64,000 bases of DNA from Facklamia miroungae. GTDB taxonomy: Bacteria; Bacillota; Bacilli; Lactobacillales; Aerococcaceae. This document shows, piece by piece, positions 37,305-47,098 of the stretch. Position numbers and translations under genes: made by a program. Where the stretch lies: contig NZ_JAAXPS010000003.1 in assembly GCF_012396555.1 (NCBI RefSeq), positions 228,645 to 292,644 on the forward strand, written 5' to 3'. Each line of letters opens with the position of its first letter. Within the stretch, counting starts at the first letter, position 1. The notes under the pieces are model-generated. The model worked only from the letters and a program-made list of their open reading frames with translations, made no database searches and had not been told where the DNA came from.

Positions 37305-37646
37305 CTGTATATAAATTGTTTTGTTAGTGTAATTAAAAACTTAACAGTAGTAATAGCTATGACGGAGGATAAGTCTATATGTCTTTATTATTTTAAAGAG
37401 GAAGAAATTTTTACAAAAAGGATATAAGACAGATAATAGAAGAGATTAAGAAAATACAAGAGAAAGTATTTAAATTCTTAAACTTAAGTAAATTAATTTA
37501 AAGAGTTGGTATCAATTGAAAGTTAATTCCAGTGTTTTATTTAAATAAATCTTACAGGTGTAAAAAGATATTGTGTTTGGTATAATTATTTTAATGGTTA
37601 TTCAAATTAACATGAAGATATAAAAATTTTAAAGGAGATTCAATTT

Positions 37647-37862
37647 ATGGAAGACTTTGGACGAGTTATTTTTAAGATTGATGAAGTTTTAGAAGCAAAA
37701 AATATCAGCAAAAATAAATTAGAAAAAGAAGCAAATCTTCAAAGAACTCAACTTAACTCATACTGTAATAACAAAGTTAAGCGAATAGATTTAGCAACGT
37801 TAGCGAGGATTTGCTTTGTTTTAGATTGCAAGCTTGAAGATATTATGGAGTATGAGAGGTAG
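37647..37862 (+). CDS. XRE-family regulator heading the restriction operon
   Basis: A 71-residue Cro/CI-type helix-turn-helix protein: ISKNKLEKEANLQRTQLNSY is the DNA-reading part, followed by KRIDLATLARICFVLDCKLEDIM. This short form is common at the head of restriction operons, where it acts as a control protein. AAAGGAG ribosome binding site. It ends 6 bp before hsdM, so it is the first gene of the operon and probably controls it. Confidence 0.8.
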   Translation: MEDFGRVIFKIDEVLEAKNISKNKLEKEANLQRTQLNSYCNNKVKRIDLATLARICFVLDCKLEDIMEYER

Positions 37863-37868
37863 AAGCAG

Positions 37869-40013
37869 ATGAGTACAAATTTAAATAAAGTTAATGATGA
37901 TTTCATAAATGATTATTTTTTAGATGAAGAGCATATCGATGTAAGTAAAGAGGTTAACCTTGTTCTTTCTATTGCAAATTCACTTAGAGGAGCATATGAA
38001 GCAGAAAGATACAAGGATGTTATTATCCCAATGGTAATTATCAGAAGGTTTGAGTGTGCTCTTGAAGAAACTAAAGATAATGTAGTTGAACTTTATAAAA
38101 AAGATCCTAAGAAACCTGCAGTGTTCTATGAAAGAGAAGCAGGATATCCTTTTTACAATACAAGTGAGTTTACATTAAAAAACTTGTTAAATGATAGTGA
38201 TAATATAGCTATCAATTTTGAAAGTTATATAAATGGATTTTCGCCGAATGTTAAGGAAATTCTCACTAACCTAGATATATACAATCAAATCAAAAAGTTA
38301 GATAAGTCCAATAGACTTTATACAATTTTAAAGAAATTCTCCGAAGTTGATTTAGACCCGAAAAGAATTGATAACCACTCAATGGGTTATATTTTTGAGG
38401 ACATTATTCGTAGATATTCAGAAAACGTTGAAGCTGGTGACCACTATACACCCAGAGAAGTTATTCGTCTACTTGTAGATGTTTTATTAGCCGAAGGATG
38501 CGATGATTTACTTACTGGTGATGGTAAAGTTTGTACCGTCTTGGACGCTGCTTGTGGTAGTGGGGGAATGTTATCTACTACTTATGACATGTTGAAAAGA
38601 AGAAATTCTGGTGTAGATGTTCGATTGTTTGGTCAGGAAATCTTAGAGACGTCTCATGCTATCTGTGCAGCTGATATGCTTATCAAAGGTCAGGATATTA
38701 GAAATATTCGTGGTGGTGATCCTGAAGCTAACACTTTAATGACAGACTGCTTTGAAAATCAAAAAATGCGTTTGGTAATTATGAATCCTCCATTTGGAAC
38801 AGCGTGGGGAGGAAAAGACACTCCCGAAGGGCAAGAGAAAGCAGTCAGGAAAGAATACTTAAAAGGCTTAAACGGAAGATTTGGAGCTGGATTACCTGCA
38901 ACAACAGATGCACAGCTACTATTCATGCAACATGCTGTCAATAAACTTACTCCAGATGGAAGAGCCGCTATTATTTCAAATGGTTCACCTTTGTTTTCAG
39001 GTGGAACAACCAGTGGAGAAAGTCAAATTAGAAGATGGCTAATTGAAAATGACTATATTGAGGCTATTATTGGTTTGCCTGGACAGCTTTTCTATAACAC
39101 AGATATAGCTATATATGCCTTTATCATATCTAAAAACAAAAGAAAAGATAGACAAGACAAGATTCAGCTTATTAATTCTGTAGATATGTATAGACCATTA
39201 AGAAAGTCCTTAGGTAAAAAGAGACGAGAGATAGATTTAGATAGTAGAAAGAAAATAGTTCATTTATATTCGGCTTTTGAAGAGAACGAATATTCTAAAA
39301 TATTTCCTAAGGAAGAGTTTCTATATAAAGAGTATGTTGTTTATGAGCCACTTCAAAGGTCAGGCAACTTATCTCTAAAGAACATTGAAAAGCTTGAACA
39401 AAGTGATTTATTTACATCTAATTCTCATATTTTTAATCAGACAGAATTTGAAGAATTAGAGGAAATGAATCCTAGAAGTGCAAAAGATGAAAAGAAGTAT
39501 CAAAAATATTTAAGTGGAAAGAAATATACTAAAGAGGTGATTAAAGCTTTGAAAGAAAATGCTTCAGATAGAGATTACGATGATCTATCTGAATTTCAAG
39601 GGATAGTTAAAGGAATTCTAAAAGGTATTGAAGGGCACTTAGATAGTAGGCTTAAAAATATTCTTTTGGAGCTAACAGAAATTGATAAAGGTGCAGTGGT
39701 GCAAAAAGATCGAAAAGGTAATGTTGAGATTGATACTACAACAAAAAACACTGAAATAATCAAATTATCTTACGATATAAATGACTATTTTGAAAAAGAA
39801 GTAATACCTCATGTTCCAGATGCTATTTATTTTTATGATTATGATGAAAAGAAAAACAATAGTAAAGAAAAATTAGGAGCTGAAATTCCATTTACTAGAT
39901 ACTTTTATGAATATGAAGAACCAGAAAAAGCAGATGATTTACTTGAAGCATTTATTTCTATTGAAAAAGAAACCAGAAACTTAATTGAAGAACTTTTGGG
40001 CAGAGGTAAATAA
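37869..40013 (+). CDS. hsdM: Type I restriction-modification methyltransferase subunit
   Basis: A 714-residue adenine methyltransferase. An N-terminal HsdM helical domain (about 20-170) leads to HYTPREVIRLLVDVLL, the AdoMet motif LDAACGSGGMLSTTYDML (about 224-241) and the catalytic IMNPPFGTAW (about 303-312). A long C-terminal extension with charged helices (about 470-714) makes it larger than the 500-residue classical HsdM. It modifies adenine at the sequence read by HsdS and also forms part of the nuclease complex. No disruption is visible. Confidence 0.93.
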   Translation: MSTNLNKVNDDFINDYFLDEEHIDVSKEVNLVLSIANSLRGAYEAERYKDVIIPMVIIRRFECALEETKDNVVELYKKDPKKPAVFYEREAGYPFYNTSEFTLKNLLNDSDNIAINFESYINGFSPNVKEILTNLDIYNQIKKLDKSNRLYTILKKFSEVDLDPKRIDNHSMGYIFEDIIRRYSENVEAGDHYTPREVIRLLVDVLLAEGCDDLLTGDGKVCTVLDAACGSGGMLSTTYDMLKRRNSGVDVRLFGQEILETSHAICAADMLIKGQDIRNIRGGDPEANTLMTDCFENQKMRLVIMNPPFGTAWGGKDTPEGQEKAVRKEYLKGLNGRFGAGLPATTDAQLLFMQHAVNKLTPDGRAAIISNGSPLFSGGTTSGESQIRRWLIENDYIEAIIGLPGQLFYNTDIAIYAFIISKNKRKDRQDKIQLINSVDMYRPLRKSLGKKRREIDLDSRKKIVHLYSAFEENEYSKIFPKEEFLYKEYVVYEPLQRSGNLSLKNIEKLEQSDLFTSNSHIFNQTEFEELEEMNPRSAKDEKKYQKYLSGKKYTKEVIKALKENASDRDYDDLSEFQGIVKGILKGIEGHLDSRLKNILLELTEIDKGAVVQKDRKGNVEIDTTTKNTEIIKLSYDINDYFEKEVIPHVPDAIYFYDYDEKKNNSKEKLGAEIPFTRYFYEYEEPEKADDLLEAFISIEKETRNLIEELLGRGK

Positions 40014-40014
40014 C

Positions 40015-41289
40015 ATGAAGAACAATTATATGCTAGGAAGACGATTAGATTGGTTCGATGATATACCTGAGCCATGGAAAGTGTTTCGACTAAAAGATGT
40101 CGTTAAAATAAATAATGGTAAAGACTATAAAGATATTGAAGTTGAAGAAGATGGATATCCTGTTATTGGAAGTGGCGGAGAATTCGCAAGAGCCTCTAAC
40201 TTCATGTGTAATGAAGAATCAGTACTATTTGGAAGAAAAGGAACAGTAGATAGACCTCTTTTTTTAAAGGAGCCTTTTTGGACTGTTGATACAATGTTTT
40301 ACTCTACAAAGAAAAAAAAAATTAACATGAAGTATCTTTATTATTGTTCATTGTGCTTTAATTATGATTATTATATGACCTCAACGGCTTTACCATCTAT
40401 GACTCAGGGGGATTTAGGAAACATATTAATACCTTTTCCAGATAAAAGTGAGCAGAATAAAATTGTTGAGGAGCTAGATTCAGAAGTTGAAAAAATAGAT
40501 ACGTTAATTTTAAAGACTGAGAAACAAATAGAGATTCTTGAAAAATATAAAAAATCTTTAATTACTGAGATAGCTACAAAGGGACTTGACGAAAGGATAC
40601 AGTACAAAAATACGCTAGTAAATTGGATTAAAAAAGTTCCAGTACATTGGGATGTAAAAAAATTAAAGTATATATTAAGCGATGATGAAGTAAACATGAG
40701 AGTAGGTCCATTTGGTTCAGCTTTATCAGGCAATGATTTTAAGGGTGAAGGAAGATGGGTTTACAATCAAAGAACAGTTTTAGATGATAATTTTAAGTCT
40801 AATGATACATTTATAAATGAAGATAAATGGAGGGAGTTAAAATCTTTTAAGGTTGAAGCTAAGGACATACTTTTAACCACTCGAGGAACAATTGGCAAAG
40901 TGGCCATTGTTCCAGAAGATTTTGAATTTGGAATAATTCATCCGTGTTTAATTAAGTTTAGAATTAATAATGAGATGATTAGCAATAAAATCTTAAAATA
41001 TATTTTTAATGAGACTGATATAGTCAGAGATCAGTTAAATTATCTAAGTAATAGTACTACTATTGACGTTATTTATTCATACAACTTAAAAAATATATAT
41101 TTGCCAGTAATACCTAAAGAAGAGCAACCTTTGATAGAAGTATATTTGGACAAGAATTATAAAGTTATTCGAAACTTAATTGAAGGAAAAAAGAACCAAA
41201 TAGATAAATTGATCAAATATAAAAATAGCGCTATTTATGAATACGTCTCAGGTAAGAGAAGAGTAGGAGGGTTTAATAATGGCGATTAA
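40015..41289 (+). CDS. hsdS: Type I restriction-modification specificity subunit
   Basis: A 424-residue specificity subunit with two target-recognition domains (about 15-150 and 205-365). Each is followed by a conserved coiled-coil spacer; the first runs EQNKIVEELDSEVEKIDTLI, and the second ends near the C-terminus. The two half-sites should form a bipartite target, which cannot be read from sequence. I start at ATG 40015, one base after the hsdM stop, with CAGAGG upstream; the longer frame goes back into hsdM. Overlaps hsdR by 11 bp. Confidence 0.92.
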   Translation: MKNNYMLGRRLDWFDDIPEPWKVFRLKDVVKINNGKDYKDIEVEEDGYPVIGSGGEFARASNFMCNEESVLFGRKGTVDRPLFLKEPFWTVDTMFYSTKKKKINMKYLYYCSLCFNYDYYMTSTALPSMTQGDLGNILIPFPDKSEQNKIVEELDSEVEKIDTLILKTEKQIEILEKYKKSLITEIATKGLDERIQYKNTLVNWIKKVPVHWDVKKLKYILSDDEVNMRVGPFGSALSGNDFKGEGRWVYNQRTVLDDNFKSNDTFINEDKWRELKSFKVEAKDILLTTRGTIGKVAIVPEDFEFGIIHPCLIKFRINNEMISNKILKYIFNETDIVRDQLNYLSNSTTIDVIYSYNLKNIYLPVIPKEEQPLIEVYLDKNYKVIRNLIEGKKNQIDKLIKYKNSAIYEYVSGKRRVGGFNNGD

Positions 41290-44200
41290 AAGTGGACAAC
41301 TTAGAGAAAAAAAAGATTTTCAAAAACTGATTCTTGAGTACCTTGAAAAAGAAAATAATTACATTATAAGACCTGCTCCAGAGTATCATCCTGGTTATGC
41401 TATGGATATCGGTATGTTATTTTCTTTCCTAGAAGATACGCAAAAAGAAGAACTAGATCAGTTAAGAAAAATCTATAAAGATAAGACAGAAGAAACAATA
41501 GTAAATTATCTTAATAATGAAATAAATAAGTCATACAGAGGTGTATTAGACGTTTTAAAACATGGAATCGAGTTTGATTCAGGTGTAAAGCTTCTCTTAA
41601 TGTACAGAAAACCAGCGAATACATTCAACAAAGATGCTCTAGATAAATATAATAAAAATATTTTATCTGTTATGGAAGAAGTAAATCACAAACCAGATGA
41701 AAGAATTGATTTAGTTATTTTTGTGAATGGAATTGCTGTCATCACGTTTGAATTAAAGTGTAATACAACAGGGCAAAATTATGAAGATTCCATAAGACAA
41801 TTTAAGTACGAAAGAGATCCTAAAACTAGGTTATTTAAGTTTAAGTCTGGCACGATAGTAAATTTTGCTATGGATTTACACGAAGTATATATGTGTACTC
41901 ACTTAAAATGTGGTTCATCGTACTTCTTACCTTTCAATAAAGGTTCAGGTGAGGGGATTGAATCTGGCAAGGGAAATCCACATAACGAAGATGGATTAGA
42001 TGTTTCTTATATGTGGGAGGATATTCTAAAAAAGGATACGGTACTATACCTTATAGATAAGATAATTTATTTAAAAAAAGAAAAGAAAGAAGATGAGTTG
42101 ACTGGAAGAATAAAGATTAGTGAAACTATAATTTTTCCTAGATATCATCAGTTCAATGCAGTTAGAAAAATTGCTGTAGATATAGAAGAGAATGAAACTT
42201 CACGAAATTATCTAATAGAGCACTCGGCAGGTAGTGGTAAAACAAATACTATTGCCTGGTTGTCTCATCGCCTAGCTTCTCTTCATAATGATAAGAATGA
42301 AGCTATATTTGACACTATTTGCATTATTACCGATAGAATTGTGGTCGATAGGCAGTTACAAGACGCTGTGCTTAGTCTAGAGCATAAGGAAGGACTAATT
42401 AAAGTGATGGATGATAAATGTTCCTCCTCAGATTTAGCTGATGCACTAAATGGAAATACTAAAATCATTGTAACTACAATTCAAAAGTTTATGTACATTA
42501 AAGAATTAGTTGATAATTTAAGAGAAAAAAAATTTGCCCTTATTATTGATGAAGCCCACTCTTCAACATCAGGTAGTGCGATGGAGTCTGTTTCGTATAA
42601 TTTATCTTCTTATCAATTAGTAGCTGAAGAACAAGAATTATATGAAGTTGAAAATGATGAAGAAACGACTATGCAGGATCAAATTGAGGGTGAAATTAGA
42701 AGAAGTGGTAAGCCTGATAATGTTTCAATGATAGCTTTTACTGCGACACCAAAATACACCACATTACAACTATTTGGGACATTGAATGAAGAAGGAAAGA
42801 AAACAGCTTTTGATTTGTATTCTATGAAACAAGCAATTGAAGAAGGGTTTATTCTTGACGTCTTAGATAATTATGTTACCTATAAAACGTATTTCCAAGT
42901 AAATAAAGTTGTTGATAATGATCCCGAATTAGATTCTATTGCGGCTAAAAGAAAGATTGTTAAATATATAGAACTTCATGATACAAACATCTCTCAAAAA
43001 GTAGAGATTATAGTCGAACACTTTAGATATAATGTCATGCATGAGTTAGACGGCAAAGCCAAAGCTATGGTTGTTACATCATCTAGACAATCAGCTGTAA
43101 AGTACAAAAATGCTTTTGTTGATTATATTAATGAGAACAATTATAAAGGGATTCAGGCACTTGTAGCATTTTCGGGAAAAGTAACACTGGATGGCAAAGA
43201 ATACACTGAATCGGTCATGAACAATATGTCCGAGGATAAGGTAGTAAAAGCATTTGACAGTGATTTATATCAGGTATTATTAGTTGCAAATAAATATCAA
43301 ACAGGATTTGATCAGCCTAAATTATGTGCTATGTATGTGGATAAAAGATTGAAGGGGGTCAATGCTGTTCAGACATTATCTCGTTTAAATAGAACATATC
43401 CTGGTTATAACAAGAAAACTTTTGTACTCGATTTTAGAAATGGATATGAGGACATTCAAAAGGCGTTTGCGCCATACTATACAGAAATAGTTTTGGGAGA
43501 AACCATTACTCCTTCAGCCATTAGAGAGCTCGAAAGGAGAATCTCAGAATATCGTTTTTTAGATTATTATGACATTGAAGAGTTTAATCAATTGTTATAT
43601 AAAGAAAAAAGACATTCGAAAGATAAAGAGAAAATGTGGGCTCTATTGGATAAGAGTCTTCGTGTAATCAATCAAAATGAAGAATTAGTTAAATTAGAGA
43701 TTAGGAGTGAAATTAGGAAGTTTATAAGATTCTATGGTTTCTTAATTCAAGCTACTAGATTCCAAGATATTGATTTACACAAAAAATATAATTTTCTTTC
43801 TTATTTAATAAAAGAAATTGAAGTCGGAAAAATCAGCAATGATTTTGACATAGCTGATAAGATAACAGCTACAAACTTCAAGCAAATACAAACTGGTGAG
43901 TATAGCAGTGAAATTGAATCAGAACCTGAAATTAATTCGCCTAAGCCAAATGAAGTTAGGTTTGAGGAAACTGTAAAAGAAAAATTATCTAAGATTGTTG
44001 ATGACATTAACTTAGCATATAACAAAGAATTTGATTTTGGTGTGGTTACAAAATCTGCTCTTCAAGTGAGGGATATTCTTCTTAAAGATAGCAAACTCAA
44101 AGATAGTGCTAAAAGCAACTCTATAAATGATTTTAGATTTGCTTACTTTGATGCAGTCGAAGAAGCACTTGTAAAAGGATATGAACAGAATGCAGATTTC

Positions 44201-44293
44201 TTCTCAATTCTACTAAATGATGAGGAGAGAAATAAACAGCTAATGGGTGTCTTTGTAGAAGATATTTATAATAGCTTGAAGACAGTTGTGTAG
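41279..44293 (+). CDS. hsdR: Type I restriction enzyme, motor/nuclease subunit
   Basis: A 1004-residue subunit that translocates and cuts unmodified DNA. The N-terminal nuclease domain has the PD-(D/E)xK elements IDLVIFVNGIAVITFELK (about 140-157). The helicase part has Walker A EHSAGSGKTNT (about 314), LIIDEAHSS (about 421) and FTATPK (about 484), followed by VDKRLKGVNAVQTLSRLNR (motifs V-VI, about 686-705). AGGAGGG precedes the ATG. Length is normal and the frame is intact. Confidence 0.94.
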   Translation: MAIKSGQLREKKDFQKLILEYLEKENNYIIRPAPEYHPGYAMDIGMLFSFLEDTQKEELDQLRKIYKDKTEETIVNYLNNEINKSYRGVLDVLKHGIEFDSGVKLLLMYRKPANTFNKDALDKYNKNILSVMEEVNHKPDERIDLVIFVNGIAVITFELKCNTTGQNYEDSIRQFKYERDPKTRLFKFKSGTIVNFAMDLHEVYMCTHLKCGSSYFLPFNKGSGEGIESGKGNPHNEDGLDVSYMWEDILKKDTVLYLIDKIIYLKKEKKEDELTGRIKISETIIFPRYHQFNAVRKIAVDIEENETSRNYLIEHSAGSGKTNTIAWLSHRLASLHNDKNEAIFDTICIITDRIVVDRQLQDAVLSLEHKEGLIKVMDDKCSSSDLADALNGNTKIIVTTIQKFMYIKELVDNLREKKFALIIDEAHSSTSGSAMESVSYNLSSYQLVAEEQELYEVENDEETTMQDQIEGEIRRSGKPDNVSMIAFTATPKYTTLQLFGTLNEEGKKTAFDLYSMKQAIEEGFILDVLDNYVTYKTYFQVNKVVDNDPELDSIAAKRKIVKYIELHDTNISQKVEIIVEHFRYNVMHELDGKAKAMVVTSSRQSAVKYKNAFVDYINENNYKGIQALVAFSGKVTLDGKEYTESVMNNMSEDKVVKAFDSDLYQVLLVANKYQTGFDQPKLCAMYVDKRLKGVNAVQTLSRLNRTYPGYNKKTFVLDFRNGYEDIQKAFAPYYTEIVLGETITPSAIRELERRISEYRFLDYYDIEEFNQLLYKEKRHSKDKEKMWALLDKSLRVINQNEELVKLEIRSEIRKFIRFYGFLIQATRFQDIDLHKKYNFLSYLIKEIEVGKISNDFDIADKITATNFKQIQTGEYSSEIESEPEINSPKPNEVRFEETVKEKLSKIVDDINLAYNKEFDFGVVTKSALQVRDILLKDSKLKDSAKSNSINDFRFAYFDAVEEALVKGYEQNADFFSILLNDEERNKQLMGVFVEDIYNSLKTVV

Positions 44294-44301
44294 GAGGAAA
44301 A

Positions 44302-44544
44302 ATGAAAGATTTATCACGAAATATAGAATTAAATTGTCCAATATGCGCAAATGATCAGTTTGAGTATGATTCAGAATTGGAGTCGACAACTTATAAGTGC
44401 TCGGATTGTGGAAAAGAGTTCACTAAAGATGAGCTATTGGAAGCGAATGAGTATAAAATTAATGCAAATTTAGAAGATGTAAAGCAGGAAGCGTTAATGG
44501 AAATAGAAAAAGAATTGAAAAAAATATTTAAGAAATCTAAGTGA
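44302..44544 (+). CDS. Small zinc-ribbon protein, 80 aa
   Basis: Two metal-binding pairs, NCPICA (about 12-16) and KCSDCGKEF (about 33-41), then an acidic, helical tail ending KKIFKKSK. I do not know its function. It starts 8 bp after hsdR with AGGAGG and touches the next gene, so it is in the same operon. Short zinc-ribbon proteins of this kind are known companions of defence genes. Confidence 0.65.
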   Translation: MKDLSRNIELNCPICANDQFEYDSELESTTYKCSDCGKEFTKDELLEANEYKINANLEDVKQEALMEIEKELKKIFKKSK

Positions 44545-45035
44545 GTGTTCTTATGCCTGTACAATATGAAGAAATACTTAAAGTAATAACAACATACATT
44601 ATTCCAATCTTATCATTCTTTTTTTCGGCAATTGCACTATTCCAAAGTAGAAAATCAAGAAAGGTTGAAGAAAAGTTAAAATCTTTAGAGCTCTATATCA
44701 AGGAGCATCAAGCTAAGAAAATTGAGGATAAACAAAATACTCCAAATAGACCAAATATTGAGGCTAAAGTATACAAAGTATCTAAAGAGTCTTATAAAGC
44801 TAAAATATGGAATTCTGGTAATGCTACTGCATACAATATTACAGCATCCATCCCAGAAAAATATAGTGTTCTCCTTATGAAAAACAAATTCCCATTTGAA
44901 TACCTGAAGCCTAATCAGAGCTTTGAGGAACATGTAATTTATCACATGGGATCAAGTCCAAAATTTGAAATAGAGACAAATTGGGAAGATGCAAACGGCA
45001 AGAAGTACAGTAATACTGAACTCCGCAGTATATAA
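44541..45035 (+). CDS. Membrane-anchored hypothetical protein in the defence operon
   Basis: A 164-residue protein: one transmembrane segment (VITTYIIPILSFFFSAIALF, about 16-35), a charged coiled coil (RKVEEKLKSLELYIKEHQAKK), then a beta-rich cytoplasmic or outer domain (IEAKVYKVSKESYKAKIWNS to the end). I do not recognise the family. The GTG at 44541 overlaps the zinc-ribbon stop (GTGA) and could be translationally coupled; ATG 44553 is the alternative. It sits between restriction genes and the Kiwa-like pair, which suggests a membrane role in defence. Confidence 0.6.
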   Translation: MSVLMPVQYEEILKVITTYIIPILSFFFSAIALFQSRKSRKVEEKLKSLELYIKEHQAKKIEDKQNTPNRPNIEAKVYKVSKESYKAKIWNSGNATAYNITASIPEKYSVLLMKNKFPFEYLKPNQSFEEHVIYHMGSSPKFEIETNWEDANGKKYSNTELRSI

Positions 45036-45046
45036 GGAGGATAATT

Positions 45047-46030
45047 ATGAAAAGTCAATTGAAAAATGTAATAAGAGAATTTAAAAATGAAATTAGTAAG
45101 GATGATAATGAATTAGCCTTTTCTATTTTAGCAGTAAATCAATCTAGCCAAAGAAAATCTAAATATAAAGGTTACATGATACAAACAACATTATCTGACA
45201 TAGAGCCAACAATATCAGAAACTCTAAATTTCATTGAAAAGAATGTAGATACCAAAAGTCTCGATGAATATGATTTGCATATATCATTTGATGATTCAAT
45301 TCAGTATCTAGAAGAAGATAATATTTTCTACGGGCCAAAAATTTTGGGACTTATTTCAAATAAAGTAGAGGAAGAAAACAAGTTCAGTATTAAAGAGGAC
45401 TATAGTAATATTTCATTTCTTGTCTTCAAATTATCTAATGGTATGAATAATCTATATATTTTTACAAAATATGTAAAGATAGGAAGAAATTTCAAGAATT
45501 CATACAAATTTACATTTAATGGAGAAAAACTTGTACCTTTTAAGAAGACTTTATTTGCAATACCAAGTGTACCAGATGCAATCTTACTAAGTGGGTCTGA
45601 TAAAAGTAATCCTGCTATGGGGAAATACTATATTTTTAATCGAAATAATTTCAATACAATATTCGGCTACACAGATGCATTCAATGAGATTATTGAAAAT
45701 AATAAAAATAAAATTAGGGACTATAATATAATTTCTTTTTCAGATGATTTTTTAGAAGAGTGTAAAAAAGATGGTAGATATAGGCCGAGAATTACTAAAA
45801 TAATTTTAGGTAAAGGTTTTGAAGAATATGAGAAAGTAAAATCAAATTCAAAAAATGTTGTAAAAGATTTTAAGCTGAGTATTGATTTTACTGATGATGG
45901 ACAAATAGAGTATAAATCAAAAAAAGATATACCAGAGATACTAAATTTATTGCAAAGGCACTGTGTTATTGATGCTCTTAGTTCCGAGAAAATGTTAGCG
46001 GCTGCCATCGACAAATATAGATTGGAGTAA
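45047..46030 (+). CDS. kwaB: DUF4868 protein, KwaB-like (Kiwa anti-phage defence)
   Basis: A 327-residue soluble protein of charged alpha/beta sequence. The block NPAMGKYYIFNRNNFNTIFG (about 190-209) and the beta-strands before it are typical of the DUF4868 family, whose known member is KwaB of the two-gene Kiwa system. In published work KwaA is a membrane sensor and KwaB a DNA-binding effector that slows phage replication. AAGGAGG precedes the ATG. A four-segment membrane protein follows after 2 bp, as expected for a KwaA partner, but in reversed order from the classical kwaA-kwaB. The assignment rests on family resemblance and partner, not on a search. Confidence 0.62.
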   Translation: MKSQLKNVIREFKNEISKDDNELAFSILAVNQSSQRKSKYKGYMIQTTLSDIEPTISETLNFIEKNVDTKSLDEYDLHISFDDSIQYLEEDNIFYGPKILGLISNKVEEENKFSIKEDYSNISFLVFKLSNGMNNLYIFTKYVKIGRNFKNSYKFTFNGEKLVPFKKTLFAIPSVPDAILLSGSDKSNPAMGKYYIFNRNNFNTIFGYTDAFNEIIENNKNKIRDYNIISFSDDFLEECKKDGRYRPRITKIILGKGFEEYEKVKSNSKNVVKDFKLSIDFTDDGQIEYKSKKDIPEILNLLQRHCVIDALSSEKMLAAAIDKYRLE

Positions 46031-46032
46031 GT

Positions 46033-46650
46033 ATGAGAAAAGTATTAATGTTCGTGTCTTCATACATTCCTTTGTATCTACTATTAGCAGTCAGAAACAT
46101 TCTTGATAAAATTACTATAAAAGATTCTTTTATAACTGGAAATGAAATTGTTGAGAAAATAAAAACATATAATCCACTTAATAGTTTAGATGAAATGATG
46201 GTTCTAATTCTATTAGCAGTTTCTATAATTTCATTTAAATTTTTGATAAAGATGACAAAAACAGAAACAAATAGAGTGTATTATAGTGTCTTAGAATATA
46301 ATGACGAAAGTGCGAATTACTTTTTCAACTATATTTCATTATATTTATTATCTAGCTTTGGATTTGACATAGGAAACATAGTAGATGTATTTTCTTTTTT
46401 CTTTATTATGTTTTTGATAGGTTATGTATATGTTACAAGCAATCTGACATATATCAATCCGGTTTTATATTTGATGGGATATCGAGTATATGCAGTTATT
46501 CTTCAAAGTGATGAAAAATATAGTAAAGAGACTATTCAGACAAATATGGTCACAAATAAAGAAATAAACCTTAAGGAAAATGTTAAAATTCTAGCTTCGT
46601 CTGATGAAGATTTTGTAGTTTTTAGTAAACTTATTGATGAGAAGATATGA
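46033..46650 (+). CDS. kwaA: Multi-spanning membrane protein, KwaA-like
   Basis: A 205-residue protein with four hydrophobic segments: MFVSSYIPLYLLLAV (about 6-20), MMVLILLAVSIISFKFLI (about 55-72), YISLYLLSSFGFDIGN (about 99) and VFSFFFIMFLIGYVYV (about 120-136). They are followed by YINPVLYLMGYRVYAVIL and a cytoplasmic tail. Length, four-segment plan and adjacency to a DUF4868 protein fit KwaA, the membrane part of Kiwa. Last gene of a run starting at 37647. It ends about 155 bp before attachment core 3. Confidence 0.52.
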   Translation: MRKVLMFVSSYIPLYLLLAVRNILDKITIKDSFITGNEIVEKIKTYNPLNSLDEMMVLILLAVSIISFKFLIKMTKTETNRVYYSVLEYNDESANYFFNYISLYLLSSFGFDIGNIVDVFSFFFIMFLIGYVYVTSNLTYINPVLYLMGYRVYAVILQSDEKYSKETIQTNMVTNKEINLKENVKILASSDEDFVVFSKLIDEKI

Positions 46651-46806
46651 AACTATATCTTAATATGAGTTTTATATCTGATCATTGATACTAAAATGAT
46701 ACTATTCTTCAAAAAACAGAGAATAATTTGAGTAAAAACTGCCCTTTGTTCACAAAAGTGACCATTGAAAAGCCTTGTAAATAGCACTTTCAACTTTTCT
46801 ATAAAG

Positions 46807-46817
46807 GAGTGGGAATA
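46807..46817 (+). repeat. Attachment core 3
   Basis: GAGTGGGAATA; the next base, G, also matches the guaA end (GAGTGGGAATAG). It marks the right end of the restriction-Kiwa module. Confidence 0.75.
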
Positions 46818-46837
46818 GTGAAAATTATATTGTTATT

Positions 46838-47092
46838 ATGAATCATAAAATTAAAAATATCAAAGAATTAGTTCAATATTTAACATTATATAGTACGATA
46901 TTTTTTTCGGATGATGGAACTGAAGTAGTTATGAAAGATAAGAAAAATAATAAGGAATATAAAGTTATTTCTAATATAAAGAATATAAATGGGGAAAAGG
47001 GTAATTATTTTACAATAAATGTTTATCAAGAAGATGGAGTTCATTGCTTTGAATATTTTGATAAGTTAATAACAGAGATTATGAGAAATTAA
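46838..47092 (+). CDS. Hypothetical protein, 84 aa (possibly a remnant)
   Basis: A short open frame with no clear ribosome binding site, starting 20 bp after attachment core 3. Charged and beta-rich (TEVVMKDKKNNKEYKVIS; NYFTINVYQEDGVHCFEYFD); no recognised family. Because neighbours are broken, it may also be a remnant. Confidence 0.4.
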   Translation: MNHKIKNIKELVQYLTLYSTIFFSDDGTEVVMKDKKNNKEYKVISNIKNINGEKGNYFTINVYQEDGVHCFEYFDKLITEIMRN

Positions 47093-47098
47093 AAGGAT

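Larger units (their letters stand above)
36799..37646. other. Decayed stretch around attachment core 2
   Basis: No intact gene. The sequence is very A+T rich. There is the attachment core (37215-37225), a terminator-like hairpin (37275), an open tail without a start encoding DIRQIIEEIKKIQEKVFKFL (about 37424-37500), and the ribosome binding site (AAAGGAG) of the xre gene at its end. Confidence 0.6.
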
